Assembly (NCBI GenBank): GCA_017695055.1
Contig: JADILY010000122.1
Location: forward strand, 1-7,340
Direction: 5' to 3'
DNA from: Merdivivens faecigallinarum
Lineage (GTDB): Bacteria; Bacteroidota; Bacteroidia; Bacteroidales; UBA932
Length of the DNA stretch: 7,340 nucleotides
Position 1 is the stretch's first letter. Every line of letters begins with the position of its first letter. Positions 1-6,728 of this stretch are shown one piece after another. A program made the position numbers and the translations under genes. The notes under the pieces are model-generated. The model was not told the DNA's origin and made no database searches. It worked only from the letters and a program-made list of their open reading frames with translations.

Positions 1-39
1 TAAATATCATTATACCTTAAATAGAAAATATATCGAATC
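1..39 (+). other. AT-rich leader before the kinase gene
   Basis: This short stretch has only about 7 G/C in 39 bases and directly precedes the ATG at 40. No AGGAGG-like ribosome binding site is present; the bases before the start are A/T rich, as is usual for Bacteroidota translation starts. The first three bases are TAA and could be the stop codon of an upstream capsule gene (a Wza-like export protein often sits there), but nothing in the window can prove it. No convincing promoter is visible, and its -33 element would lie outside the window. Confidence 0.4.
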
Positions 40-2472
40 ATGGCAGATAATATCAGTGCAAACAATCAGGTGAAACAGTCCGAAGATTTCATAAGCATAC
101 AGGATTTCCTGTACATGTGCCTGTCGAAGTGGTATTGGTTCGCTATATCGCTCGTAGTGCTCATCGCCTTGGCTTTGGTATATATAATGAGGACTCCTCC
201 GGAGTATACCCGTTCGGCTTCTATGCTTATCAAAGAGGAGGGCAAGGGACAGTCCATTTCGAGCGATGTGAGTTCCGCTTTTGCAAGTATGGGCTTAGTG
301 CAGTCCAATACAAATGTGAACAATGAGGTGATTGCTTTGCAGTCTCCGGCAATCATGACTGATGTCGTAAAGAGGCTCCATTTGGACGTGAACTATAAGG
401 TTGACGGACGTTTTTATGACAGAGTACTTTACGGGCGGGATCTGCCGGTATCGGTGAGTTTCCTTGACCTGAACGACAATGAATCCGCTTCATTTACGAT
501 AAGGCCGGCGGCGGATGGCACCCTCGGTTTTTCGGATTTCGTCCGTAACGGAGAGGAATCCGATGCAGAGGCGACAGGAAAGCTCAATGATACCATAGAG
601 ACCCCTGTAGGAAGGATTGTCGTTTCGACTACGCCGTATTATTCAGGGACTTTCGACTCGGACGTATATGTCAGCCGTTCGACGATTTATGGCGCCGTAC
701 AGTCTTATTCGCAAAGGCTGTCGGTCGGTCTTGCCAACGAGGATGCTACGATAATCAATCTTTCAATAACAGATGTATGCATCCAGAGGGCCGAGGATGT
801 GCTGAATACGCTCATAGCCGTGTATAACGAGAACTGGCTGAAAGACAAGAACCAGATAGCCGTCAGTACGTCCATGTTCATAAACGACCGTCTGAAAGTA
901 ATCGAGAACGAGCTCGGGACAGTGGATGCGGACATAGCATCGTATAAGGGCGAGAATCTGCTTCCGGACATACAGGCCGCTTCGAGCATGTACATGTCGC
1001 AGAGCCAGGAGACAAATGCGCAGATACTGGAACCCAGCATGCAGCTGTCCATGGCAAAATACATAAAGAGTTATCTTGCCGCAGGAGAGTCACAGAACCA
1101 GCTGCTGCCGGCCAATTCCGGAATATCCGGAGGCAATATCGAGAGTCAGATTTCGGAGTACAACACAGCACAGCTCCAGAGGAACAACTTGGTCGCGAAC
1201 AGTAGCGACGAGAACCCTTTGGTGAAAGATATGGACAATGCGCTGAAGTCCATGCGTGAAGCAATCATCACTTCCATAGACAATCTTGTGGTGACACTGA
1301 ATACGCAGATAGAGACTTTGGAGCGGACAAACGAGCAGATAATGGCGAAGATAGCCGCGAGCCCTTCGCAGGCGAAAGATTTGCTGTCGGACGAAAGGCA
1401 GCAGAAGGTAAAGGAGGCCCTTTATCTCTTCCTGCTCGAAAAACGCGAGGAAAACGAATTGTCCCAGGCGTTTACGGCTTACAATACCCGCATCATCACT
1501 CCTCCGACAGGCAGCATGTTGCCTACGGCTCCGGTTAAACGGAATATTTTCCTGATAGCCATAGCTCTCGGAGTCCTGATACCGATAGCTGTCATTTTCA
1601 TTAAGGAAATGTTCAATACCGCTATCAGGGGACGTAAGGACATCGAGGGCATGAATGTTCCGTTCCTCGGTGAGATTCCGCTCATCGGCAAGAAGAAACG
1701 TTTTTCAAGGCTGGCCGGCATGAGACAGAGGAAAAAGAAATACGAGAAAGAGGTTCCGGAAATCGTGGTCAGGGCCCAGAGCCGCGATGTGATAAACGAG
1801 GCGTTCAGGGTTGTACGTACAAACCTTGAATTCGTAATCGGCAAAGAAGAAGGGCCTAAGGTAATCATGGTTACATCTATGAATCCGGACAGCGGAAAGA
1901 CCTTCGTGATATCCAACCTTGCGGCAAGTTTTGCGATAAAGAAGAAAAAGACAGTCATCGTAGACCTCGATTTGAGGAAGGCGACCCTGAGCAGTTATGT
2001 CGGCAATATAAAGACCGGAGTGTCTAATTATCTCGCGGATAAGGACGTATCGTTATTTTCCATAATTTTCAAGGACAAGTCGATACTTGACCTCGATATC
2101 ATTCCTGTCGGAACCATACCTCCGAATCCTGCCGAGCTCCTGTTTTCGGAAAGATTGGGGCAGTTGCTCTCCGAATTGAAGCAGAAGTATGATTATATTT
2201 TCATAGACTGTCCTCCGGTCGAAGTGGTGGCTGATACTTCCATCATTGGACGTCATGCGGACTATACCCTGTTCGTGGCAAGGGCCGGGCTGCTTGACAA
2301 ACGCATGCTGCCTCAGATAAACGGTTTTTATGCGGATAATAAGTTCAAGGGCATGCTGCTCGTGCTCAACGGTACTGAAGTGGCCCAGGGCCGTTACGGT
2401 TACCGCAAGTACGGGTACAGTTACGGATACAACTACGGTTACGGAAGTTACGAAGGTTACGTCCAGAAATAG
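40..2472 (+). CDS. wzc: Wzc-like polysaccharide co-polymerase and tyrosine autokinase (BY-kinase)
   Basis: An 810-residue inner-membrane protein that in this family controls chain length and export of capsule or exopolysaccharide and autophosphorylates on C-terminal tyrosines. Domain order seen: Wzz domain with a first membrane segment near residues 33-50; a long periplasmic region with coiled-coil-like stretches near 278-310 and 370-475; a GNVR-type segment near 465-492; a proline-containing motif (495-498) and second membrane segment 503-521; a basic linker (551-567); then the cytoplasmic kinase. The kinase shows the E587-x2-R590-x2-R593 oligomerisation motif, Walker A ending G619-K620-T621, Walker A' with D642, D644 and R646, and Walker B ending D723. 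The last 25 residues hold 10 tyrosines. The length suits the fused Gram-negative type and no domain is missing. The ATG at 40 places the short hydrophilic N-terminus before the first membrane segment as expected. The phosphatase gene follows after 11 bases. The family assignment is firm; which polymer it serves is unknown. Confidence 0.95.
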   Translation: MADNISANNQVKQSEDFISIQDFLYMCLSKWYWFAISLVVLIALALVYIMRTPPEYTRSASMLIKEEGKGQSISSDVSSAFASMGLVQSNTNVNNEVIALQSPAIMTDVVKRLHLDVNYKVDGRFYDRVLYGRDLPVSVSFLDLNDNESASFTIRPAADGTLGFSDFVRNGEESDAEATGKLNDTIETPVGRIVVSTTPYYSGTFDSDVYVSRSTIYGAVQSYSQRLSVGLANEDATIINLSITDVCIQRAEDVLNTLIAVYNENWLKDKNQIAVSTSMFINDRLKVIENELGTVDADIASYKGENLLPDIQAASSMYMSQSQETNAQILEPSMQLSMAKYIKSYLAAGESQNQLLPANSGISGGNIESQISEYNTAQLQRNNLVANSSDENPLVKDMDNALKSMREAIITSIDNLVVTLNTQIETLERTNEQIMAKIAASPSQAKDLLSDERQQKVKEALYLFLLEKREENELSQAFTAYNTRIITPPTGSMLPTAPVKRNIFLIAIALGVLIPIAVIFIKEMFNTAIRGRKDIEGMNVPFLGEIPLIGKKKRFSRLAGMRQRKKKYEKEVPEIVVRAQSRDVINEAFRVVRTNLEFVIGKEEGPKVIMVTSMNPDSGKTFVISNLAASFAIKKKKTVIVDLDLRKATLSSYVGNIKTGVSNYLADKDVSLFSIIFKDKSILDLDIIPVGTIPPNPAELLFSERLGQLLSELKQKYDYIFIDCPPVEVVADTSIIGRHADYTLFVARAGLLDKRMLPQINGFYADNKFKGMLLVLNGTEVAQGRYGYRKYGYSYGYNYGYGSYEGYVQK
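2395..2460 (+). repeat. Tyrosine-codon repeat encoding the kinase tail
   Basis: Residues 786-807 of the kinase are built largely from alternating Tyr and Gly, with tyrosines at 786, 788, 791, 793, 795, 797, 799, 801, 804 and 807. Every tyrosine uses the TAC codon and many are followed by GGN, so the DNA is an imperfect short tandem repeat of TAC-GGN with interspersed AGT, AAC, CGC and AAG codons. In BY-kinases such a C-terminal tyrosine cluster is the autophosphorylation site. That role is inferred from the family. Confidence 0.8.
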
Positions 2473-2483
2473 TTGAGTTTGCC

Positions 2484-3194
2484 ATGTGGCCTTTCGGAAG
2501 ACATATCTCTCTTGAAGAAAGCGGAGTGTTCCGCGGCTTTACCGACTGCCATTCGCACATACTTCCGGGTGTGGACGACGGTGTGCGGACTATGGACGAG
2601 GCCTTGGAGATATTGGCTCTGTATGAAAGGTCCGGAATCGTTTCGGTATGGCTGACACCACATGTAATGGAGGATGTGCCCAATACACCAGCCGTTCTGA
2701 AAGACCGTTTTTCGGAGCTGTGCAATATATATAAAGGTAACATCTCCCTGCACCTCGCTTCGGAAAACATGTTGGACAGGTTGTTCGAGGAACGTCTTGC
2801 GCAGGGCGAGCTGTTGCCGTGGGGACTTGAAGGCAACCGTCTTTTGGTCGAAACCTCGTATTTCAATCCTCCGGTGGATTTGTTCGGAATCATGGGACGA
2901 ATCAAGGCGAAAGGATATTTTCCGATACTCGCCCATCCCGAGAGGTATTCGTACATGAGTGACGGCGACTATGACCGTCTGAAGGATATGGGGACGGCTT
3001 TCCAGATGAACCTGCCTTCGCTCGCCGGCCTTTACGGGGAGCAGGTGCGCAAAAGGTCACGGTGGCTTCTGAAGAAAGGCTATGTGAACATGTTCGGCTC
3101 GGACATACACGGGGTCAGGATGTTCAGGCATACCATATCGGAAAAACTGTCATCGAAGACAATAAGTTTAATTAAAAATACATCAGTGCAATGA
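2484..3194 (+). CDS. PHP-family (CpsB/YwqE-like) protein-tyrosine phosphatase
   Basis: A 236-residue cytoplasmic enzyme expected to remove phosphate from the tyrosine tail of the upstream kinase, completing the cycle that tunes capsule assembly. The metal-binding pattern of the polymerase-and-histidinol-phosphatase (PHP) fold is intact: H23, H25 and D31 in DCHSHILPGVDDG; H60 in TPH; E94; E123 in LVETSY; H151 in LAHPERY; and D207 and H209 in GSDIH. Length is normal for CpsB-type proteins. The ATG at 2484 puts the first metal motif near residue 21; an in-frame N-terminal extension is not needed. It starts 11 bases after the kinase stop, and its TGA overlaps the ATG of the next gene. The last 30 or so bases are AT rich, which may help initiation of that gene. 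This is the phosphatase type of Firmicutes and Bacteroidota rather than the low-molecular-weight Wzb type. Substrate is inferred from position. Confidence 0.92.
   Translation: MWPFGRHISLEESGVFRGFTDCHSHILPGVDDGVRTMDEALEILALYERSGIVSVWLTPHVMEDVPNTPAVLKDRFSELCNIYKGNISLHLASENMLDRLFEERLAQGELLPWGLEGNRLLVETSYFNPPVDLFGIMGRIKAKGYFPILAHPERYSYMSDGDYDRLKDMGTAFQMNLPSLAGLYGEQVRKRSRWLLKKGYVNMFGSDIHGVRMFRHTISEKLSSKTISLIKNTSVQ
3191..3194 (+). other. ATGA stop-start overlap, phosphatase to wecC
   Basis: The ATG of the WecC gene shares its last two bases with the TGA stop of the phosphatase gene. No Shine-Dalgarno sequence precedes it; the upstream 20-30 bases are A/T rich. Such overlaps usually mean the second gene is translated by terminating or re-initiating ribosomes, so the two proteins are probably made in linked amounts. 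Confidence 0.8.
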
Positions 3195-4396
3195 AAGCAT
3201 GTTTCATGGGGTTGGGATACATAGGGCTCCCGACAGCGATTATCGCCGCAAAGCACGGCATTGAGGTTAAGGGCGTGGATATCAATCCGCAGGTCGTGGA
3301 AATGACCAATGCGGGGAAACTGCATATCATCGAGCCCGGTTTGGAAGATATGCTGAAGGAGGTAGTCTCTTCCGGAATGTTGACGGCATCGGTCGCCCCA
3401 GAAGTGTGCGATGCCTATTTCATGGTGGTTCCGACTCCTTTCAAAGGCAATCATGAGCCGGATGTTTCATACGTAGAGGCGGCTACGAGGGCGGTGCTCC
3501 CGCTGTTGAAGGAAGGGGACCTTTACGTGATAGAGTCCACTTCGCCGATAGGTACGACCGAAGGCATGGCGAAGATTATTTTCGAAGAACGTCCGGAGCT
3601 TGAGGGCAAGATATACATTGCCTATTGTCCGGAAAGGGTGTTGCCAGGCAACGTAATATATGAATTGGTACACAACGACCGCGTAATCGGAGGCCTTACT
3701 CCGGAATCTACGGAAAAGGCGATAGGGTTCTACTCACAGTTCGTACAGGGAACCTTGCACAGGACCAACTGCCGCACAGCGGAGATGTGCAAGCTGACAG
3801 AGAACTCCAGCCGCGATGTGCAGATAGCCTTTGCCAACGAGCTTTCGCTGATATGCGACAAGGCGGGAATCAATGTATGGGAACTCATCAGCCTCGCCAA
3901 CAAGCATCCGCGCGTTAATATCCTCCAGCCGGGTTGCGGAGTGGGTGGACACTGCATAGCGGTCGACCCTTACTTTATCACTGCCGATTTCCCTGCGGAG
4001 TCCAAACTCATAGCTGATGCCCGGGAAATAAACAACTATAAGGCTTTCTGGTGCGCCGAGAAGGTAAAGAACGCCATGTTGGAGTTCGAGCTTCTGAACC
4101 ATCGCAAACCGGTAGTCGCGATGATGGGACTTGCTTTCAAACCGAATATCGACGACTTGCGCGAATCCCCTGCAAAATACATCGTCACCAAGGTGATGCA
4201 GGGCTGCAACAATGCAAACATCCTCGTTGTGGAACCGAATGTCAAGGAGCACCATGTGTTCAAGCTGACCGACTACCGCGAGGCTTACGAAAAGGCCGAT
4301 ATCGTGGCGTTCCTTACCGCCCACGACCCGTTCAAGACCCTTGAATGGCGTAGCGACAAGGTGATACTGGATTTCTGCGGAATATTTAAGAGGTAA
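3191..4396 (+). CDS. wecC: UDP-N-acetyl-D-mannosamine dehydrogenase (WecC type)
   Basis: A 401-residue cytosolic enzyme of the UDP-glucose/GDP-mannose dehydrogenase family. It is expected to oxidise UDP-ManNAc with two NAD+ to UDP-N-acetylmannosaminuronate (UDP-ManNAcA), a precursor for acidic polysaccharide repeat units. Seen: an N-terminal Rossmann motif GLGYIG (7-12) with D30 at the end of the second strand; STSPIGT; YCPERVLPG, a hallmark of the WecC branch rather than the NPEFLKEG of Ugd; KLTENSSRD starting at K201; and the catalytic cysteine C255 in GCGVGGHCIAVDP. The C-terminal UDP-binding domain carries GLAFKPNIDDLRESP. Length is normal and no motif is broken. It overlaps the phosphatase gene by 4 bases and is followed by Ugd after 6 bases. 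The matching 2-epimerase (WecB), which makes UDP-ManNAc, is not in the window. A related specificity such as UDP-GlcNAc or UDP-GalNAc 6-dehydrogenase (WbpA/WbpO-like) cannot be fully excluded. Confidence 0.9.
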   Translation: MKACFMGLGYIGLPTAIIAAKHGIEVKGVDINPQVVEMTNAGKLHIIEPGLEDMLKEVVSSGMLTASVAPEVCDAYFMVVPTPFKGNHEPDVSYVEAATRAVLPLLKEGDLYVIESTSPIGTTEGMAKIIFEERPELEGKIYIAYCPERVLPGNVIYELVHNDRVIGGLTPESTEKAIGFYSQFVQGTLHRTNCRTAEMCKLTENSSRDVQIAFANELSLICDKAGINVWELISLANKHPRVNILQPGCGVGGHCIAVDPYFITADFPAESKLIADAREINNYKAFWCAEKVKNAMLEFELLNHRKPVVAMMGLAFKPNIDDLRESPAKYIVTKVMQGCNNANILVVEPNVKEHHVFKLTDYREAYEKADIVAFLTAHDPFKTLEWRSDKVILDFCGIFKR

Positions 4397-4402
4397 AGGG
4401 AT

Positions 4403-5713
4403 ATGAATATAGCGATAGTAGGTACAGGTTACGTAGGTTTGGTTTCAGGAACATGTTTCGCTGAAATGGGTATAGATGTGACCTGTGTCGATGTTAATGA
4501 AGAGAAAATAAAGTCTTTATTGCAAGGCCGGATTCCCATTTATGAACCGGGACTTGAAGACATGGTAAAGCGTAATGTCGAGGCCGGAAGGCTCCACTTT
4601 ACTACGGATTTGCTTACATGCCTCGATAATGTCGAAGTAGTGTTCTGTGCGGTCGGTACTCCTCCGGACGAGGACGGCAGTGCGGATTTGCATTATGTGT
4701 TGAATGTGGCAAGGACTTTCGGGCAGAATATCAATAGATATACTGTTTTCGTAACCAAATCCACTGTTCCGGTAGGTACTGCTTTGAAGGTCAAGGCAGC
4801 AATTATGGAAGAACTTGCAAAAAGAGGTGCCGATGTGGAATTCGATGTGGCTTCCAATCCCGAATTTCTGAAAGAAGGTGCGGCCATAAAGGATTTCATG
4901 ACTCCGGACAGGGTCGTTGTGGGTACTGACAGCGAGCGGGCACAAAAACTGATAGCTAAGTTGTACAAGCCGTTCATGCTTAGCGGAGAGCGAATGATTT
5001 TTACAGACATACCTTCGGCTGAGATGATAAAATATGCTGCAAACTCGATGCTCGCTACACGTATTTCTTTCATGAATGATGTCGCAAACCTTTGCGAACT
5101 TGTGGGAGCCGATGTGAACATGGTGCGCAAAGGTATAGGAAGCGATACACGTATCGGAAAGAAATTCCTTTATCCGGGTTGCGGTTACGGCGGTTCATGT
5201 TTTCCTAAAGATGTGAAGGCGTTGATTAAGACAGCCGAGAAAAACGGTTATGAAATGCGCGTGCTGAAAGCCGTAGAAGACGTGAACGAGCATCAGAAAG
5301 GCATCCTCTTTGAAAAATTGGATAAGCATTTCCGCGGGGATTTGAAAGGCAAGATTGTGGCCATGTGGGGACTTGCATTCAAGCCGGAAACGGACGATAT
5401 GCGTGAAGCCCCTTCTTTGGTTCTGATAGACAGACTGACTAAAGCAGGATGTACGGTAAAGGTTTACGACCCGATTGCAATGGACGAATGCCGTCGCCGT
5501 ATTGGTGACAAAGTAGTGTATTGCAAGGATATGTATGAGGCGGCCCTCGATGCCGATGCACTCATGCTCGTTACGGAATGGAAAGAGTTCCGTATGCCGA
5601 GCTTCGCAGTTTTAGGGAAAACGATGAAGCAGAAAGTCCTTATAGATGGCAGAAACATCTATGACAAGGAAGAACTGAATGAAAACGGTTTCGCTTATTA
5701 TAAAATAGGTTAG
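4403..5713 (+). CDS. ugd: UDP-glucose 6-dehydrogenase
   Basis: A 436-residue cytosolic NAD+-dependent enzyme that oxidises UDP-glucose to UDP-glucuronate. Seen: Rossmann motif GTGYVG (7-12) with D30; EPGLEDMV; STVPVGT; NPEFLKEG (N152 to G159, with the E154 region of the active site); K210 in EMIKYAANSMLATRISF; and the catalytic cysteine C266 in GCGYGGSCFPKD. The C-terminal domain has GLAFKPETDDMREAPS. These motifs place it in the Ugd branch and separate it from the WecC paralog just upstream. Length is typical. The ATG lies 6 bases after the wecC stop; AAAGGGAT precedes it, but the G-run is too close to act as a normal Shine-Dalgarno site. The next gene, 4 bases downstream, uses its product. 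Sampled lines are around 42-47% GC, lower than the 55-60% sampled in wecC, so the two paralogs probably do not come from a recent local duplication. Confidence 0.95.
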   Translation: MNIAIVGTGYVGLVSGTCFAEMGIDVTCVDVNEEKIKSLLQGRIPIYEPGLEDMVKRNVEAGRLHFTTDLLTCLDNVEVVFCAVGTPPDEDGSADLHYVLNVARTFGQNINRYTVFVTKSTVPVGTALKVKAAIMEELAKRGADVEFDVASNPEFLKEGAAIKDFMTPDRVVVGTDSERAQKLIAKLYKPFMLSGERMIFTDIPSAEMIKYAANSMLATRISFMNDVANLCELVGADVNMVRKGIGSDTRIGKKFLYPGCGYGGSCFPKDVKALIKTAEKNGYEMRVLKAVEDVNEHQKGILFEKLDKHFRGDLKGKIVAMWGLAFKPETDDMREAPSLVLIDRLTKAGCTVKVYDPIAMDECRRRIGDKVVYCKDMYEAALDADALMLVTEWKEFRMPSFAVLGKTMKQKVLIDGRNIYDKEELNENGFAYYKIG

Positions 5714-5717
5714 TCTT

Positions 5718-6728
5718 ATGAAAATATTGGTTACCGGTGCGGCTGGTTTTATAGGTTTCCATTTGGTAAAGCGGCTGTTGGAACGGGGGGATGAAGTCGT
5801 AGGAATAGACAATATCAATGATTATTATCCCGTAAGTCTTAAATATGCACGGCTTGCAGAATGCGGTATCGCTGAAGAAAAGATTGTCCAAGGCCATACG
5901 GTAGTAAGCAGCAAGTATGAGCATTACCGTTTTATGCGTGTCGATATCGAAGACAAGGAGGCTGTGCGCAGATTGTTCGAGACGGAGAGTTTCGATGCCA
6001 TAATGAACCTTGCGGCGCAGGCCGGTGTCCGATATTCGATAGAAAATCCTTTCGCATACATTCAGAGCAATATCATCGGCTTCCTGAACCTTTTGGAAGC
6101 GGCGAGGGCGTATCCTGTCAGACATTTCGTTTATGCTTCATCGAGTTCGGTCTACGGTGGAAATACGAAAGTCCCGTTCTCCGAAGACGACCGTGTGGAC
6201 AACCCCGTATCGCTATATGCCGCCACAAAGAAATCCAATGAACTGATGGCGCATGTGTATTCGAAGTTGTATGGGATTCCTACTACGGGATTACGTTTCT
6301 TTACGGTTTATGGGCCATGGGGGAGACCTGACATGGCCCCTATGCTTTTTACAAAGGCCATAATGGCAGGAGAACCTATCAAGGTCTTCAACAACGGCGA
6401 TTTGTCCCGTGATTTCACATATATTGACGATATAGTCGAAGGTGTTGTCAGGGTAATAGACAAGGCTCCGGTTTCTGAAATCCCGGCCGATGTGTACAAT
6501 ATCGGTTGCGGACATCCAATGCAGCTGATGGATTTCATCCATACGCTCGAAGATGCGATAGGCAGGAAGGCCGAGATGGTCATGCTGCCTATGCAGAAAG
6601 GTGATGTCTATACGACATACGCCGATACGGACAAACTCGAACGGGTAATGGGCTACAAGGCCAGGACTTCACTGAAAGAGGGGATAAGTGAATTTGTTAA
6701 GTGGTATAATGGGTATTTTGAGAAATGA
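5718..6728 (+). CDS. UDP-glucuronate 4-epimerase (NAD-dependent, extended SDR)
   Basis: A 336-residue cytosolic enzyme expected to interconvert UDP-glucuronate and UDP-galacturonate, supplying UDP-GalA to the polymer. Seen: the nucleotide-binding motif GAAGFIG (7-13); DNINDYYPVSLKYARL, which resembles the DN(L/I)NDYYD-type signature of UDP-GlcA 4-epimerases; AAQAGVRYS; catalytic serine region ASSSSVYG (S142 aligns with the GalE serine); the Y167-x3-K171 catalytic pair; and GPWGRPDMA with R203, the RPDMA signature of this subfamily. In characterised UDP-GlcA epimerases an arginine in this segment contacts the substrate carboxylate, so that role is inferred here. Length is typical and the gene looks intact. 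It follows ugd by 4 bases, which is exactly the substrate-to-enzyme order expected. Its TGA overlaps the ATG of the acyltransferase gene. A 4-epimerase for another UDP-sugar is the main alternative, but the motifs and the ugd neighbour favour GlcA. Confidence 0.92.
   Translation: MKILVTGAAGFIGFHLVKRLLERGDEVVGIDNINDYYPVSLKYARLAECGIAEEKIVQGHTVVSSKYEHYRFMRVDIEDKEAVRRLFETESFDAIMNLAAQAGVRYSIENPFAYIQSNIIGFLNLLEAARAYPVRHFVYASSSSVYGGNTKVPFSEDDRVDNPVSLYAATKKSNELMAHVYSKLYGIPTTGLRFFTVYGPWGRPDMAPMLFTKAIMAGEPIKVFNNGDLSRDFTYIDDIVEGVVRVIDKAPVSEIPADVYNIGCGHPMQLMDFIHTLEDAIGRKAEMVMLPMQKGDVYTTYADTDKLERVMGYKARTSLKEGISEFVKWYNGYFEK
6725..6728 (+). other. ATGA stop-start overlap, epimerase to acyltransferase
   Basis: The epimerase stop TGA and the ATG of the following membrane protein share bases, the second such overlap in the operon. 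There is no Shine-Dalgarno sequence; the preceding bases are A/T rich and include an AATGGG-like stretch. The arrangement supports co-translation and supports this ATG as the real start of the partial gene. Confidence 0.7.

Noticed and set aside
13..20. TACCTTAA as a possible Bacteroidota -7 promoter box (consensus TAnnTTTG)
   Set aside because: It lacks the final TG, the region is so A/T rich that partial matches are expected, and the -33 element would fall before the window.
2473..2655. Short plus-strand frame starting from TTG right after the kinase stop
   Set aside because: It is in a different frame from the phosphatase, which has all its metal ligands from the ATG at 2484; this frame stops early and has no recognisable content.
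2366..2956. Open frame of 196 codons on the minus strand across the kinase-phosphatase junction
   Set aside because: It is antisense to two well-supported genes, crosses their boundary, and its translation has no recognisable domain.
3734..4324. Open frame of 196 codons on the minus strand inside wecC
   Set aside because: It lies wholly opposite a gene with intact catalytic motifs and shows no family resemblance; long antisense frames are common opposite moderately GC-rich genes.
4395..4402. AAAGGGAT before ugd as a Shine-Dalgarno site
   Set aside because: The G-run ends only two bases before the ATG, too close for ordinary base pairing, and other starts in the operon lack such a site.
5714..5717. 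Possible terminator or promoter between ugd and the epimerase gene
   Set aside because: Only four bases separate the genes, so there is no room for a hairpin or promoter in the gap.
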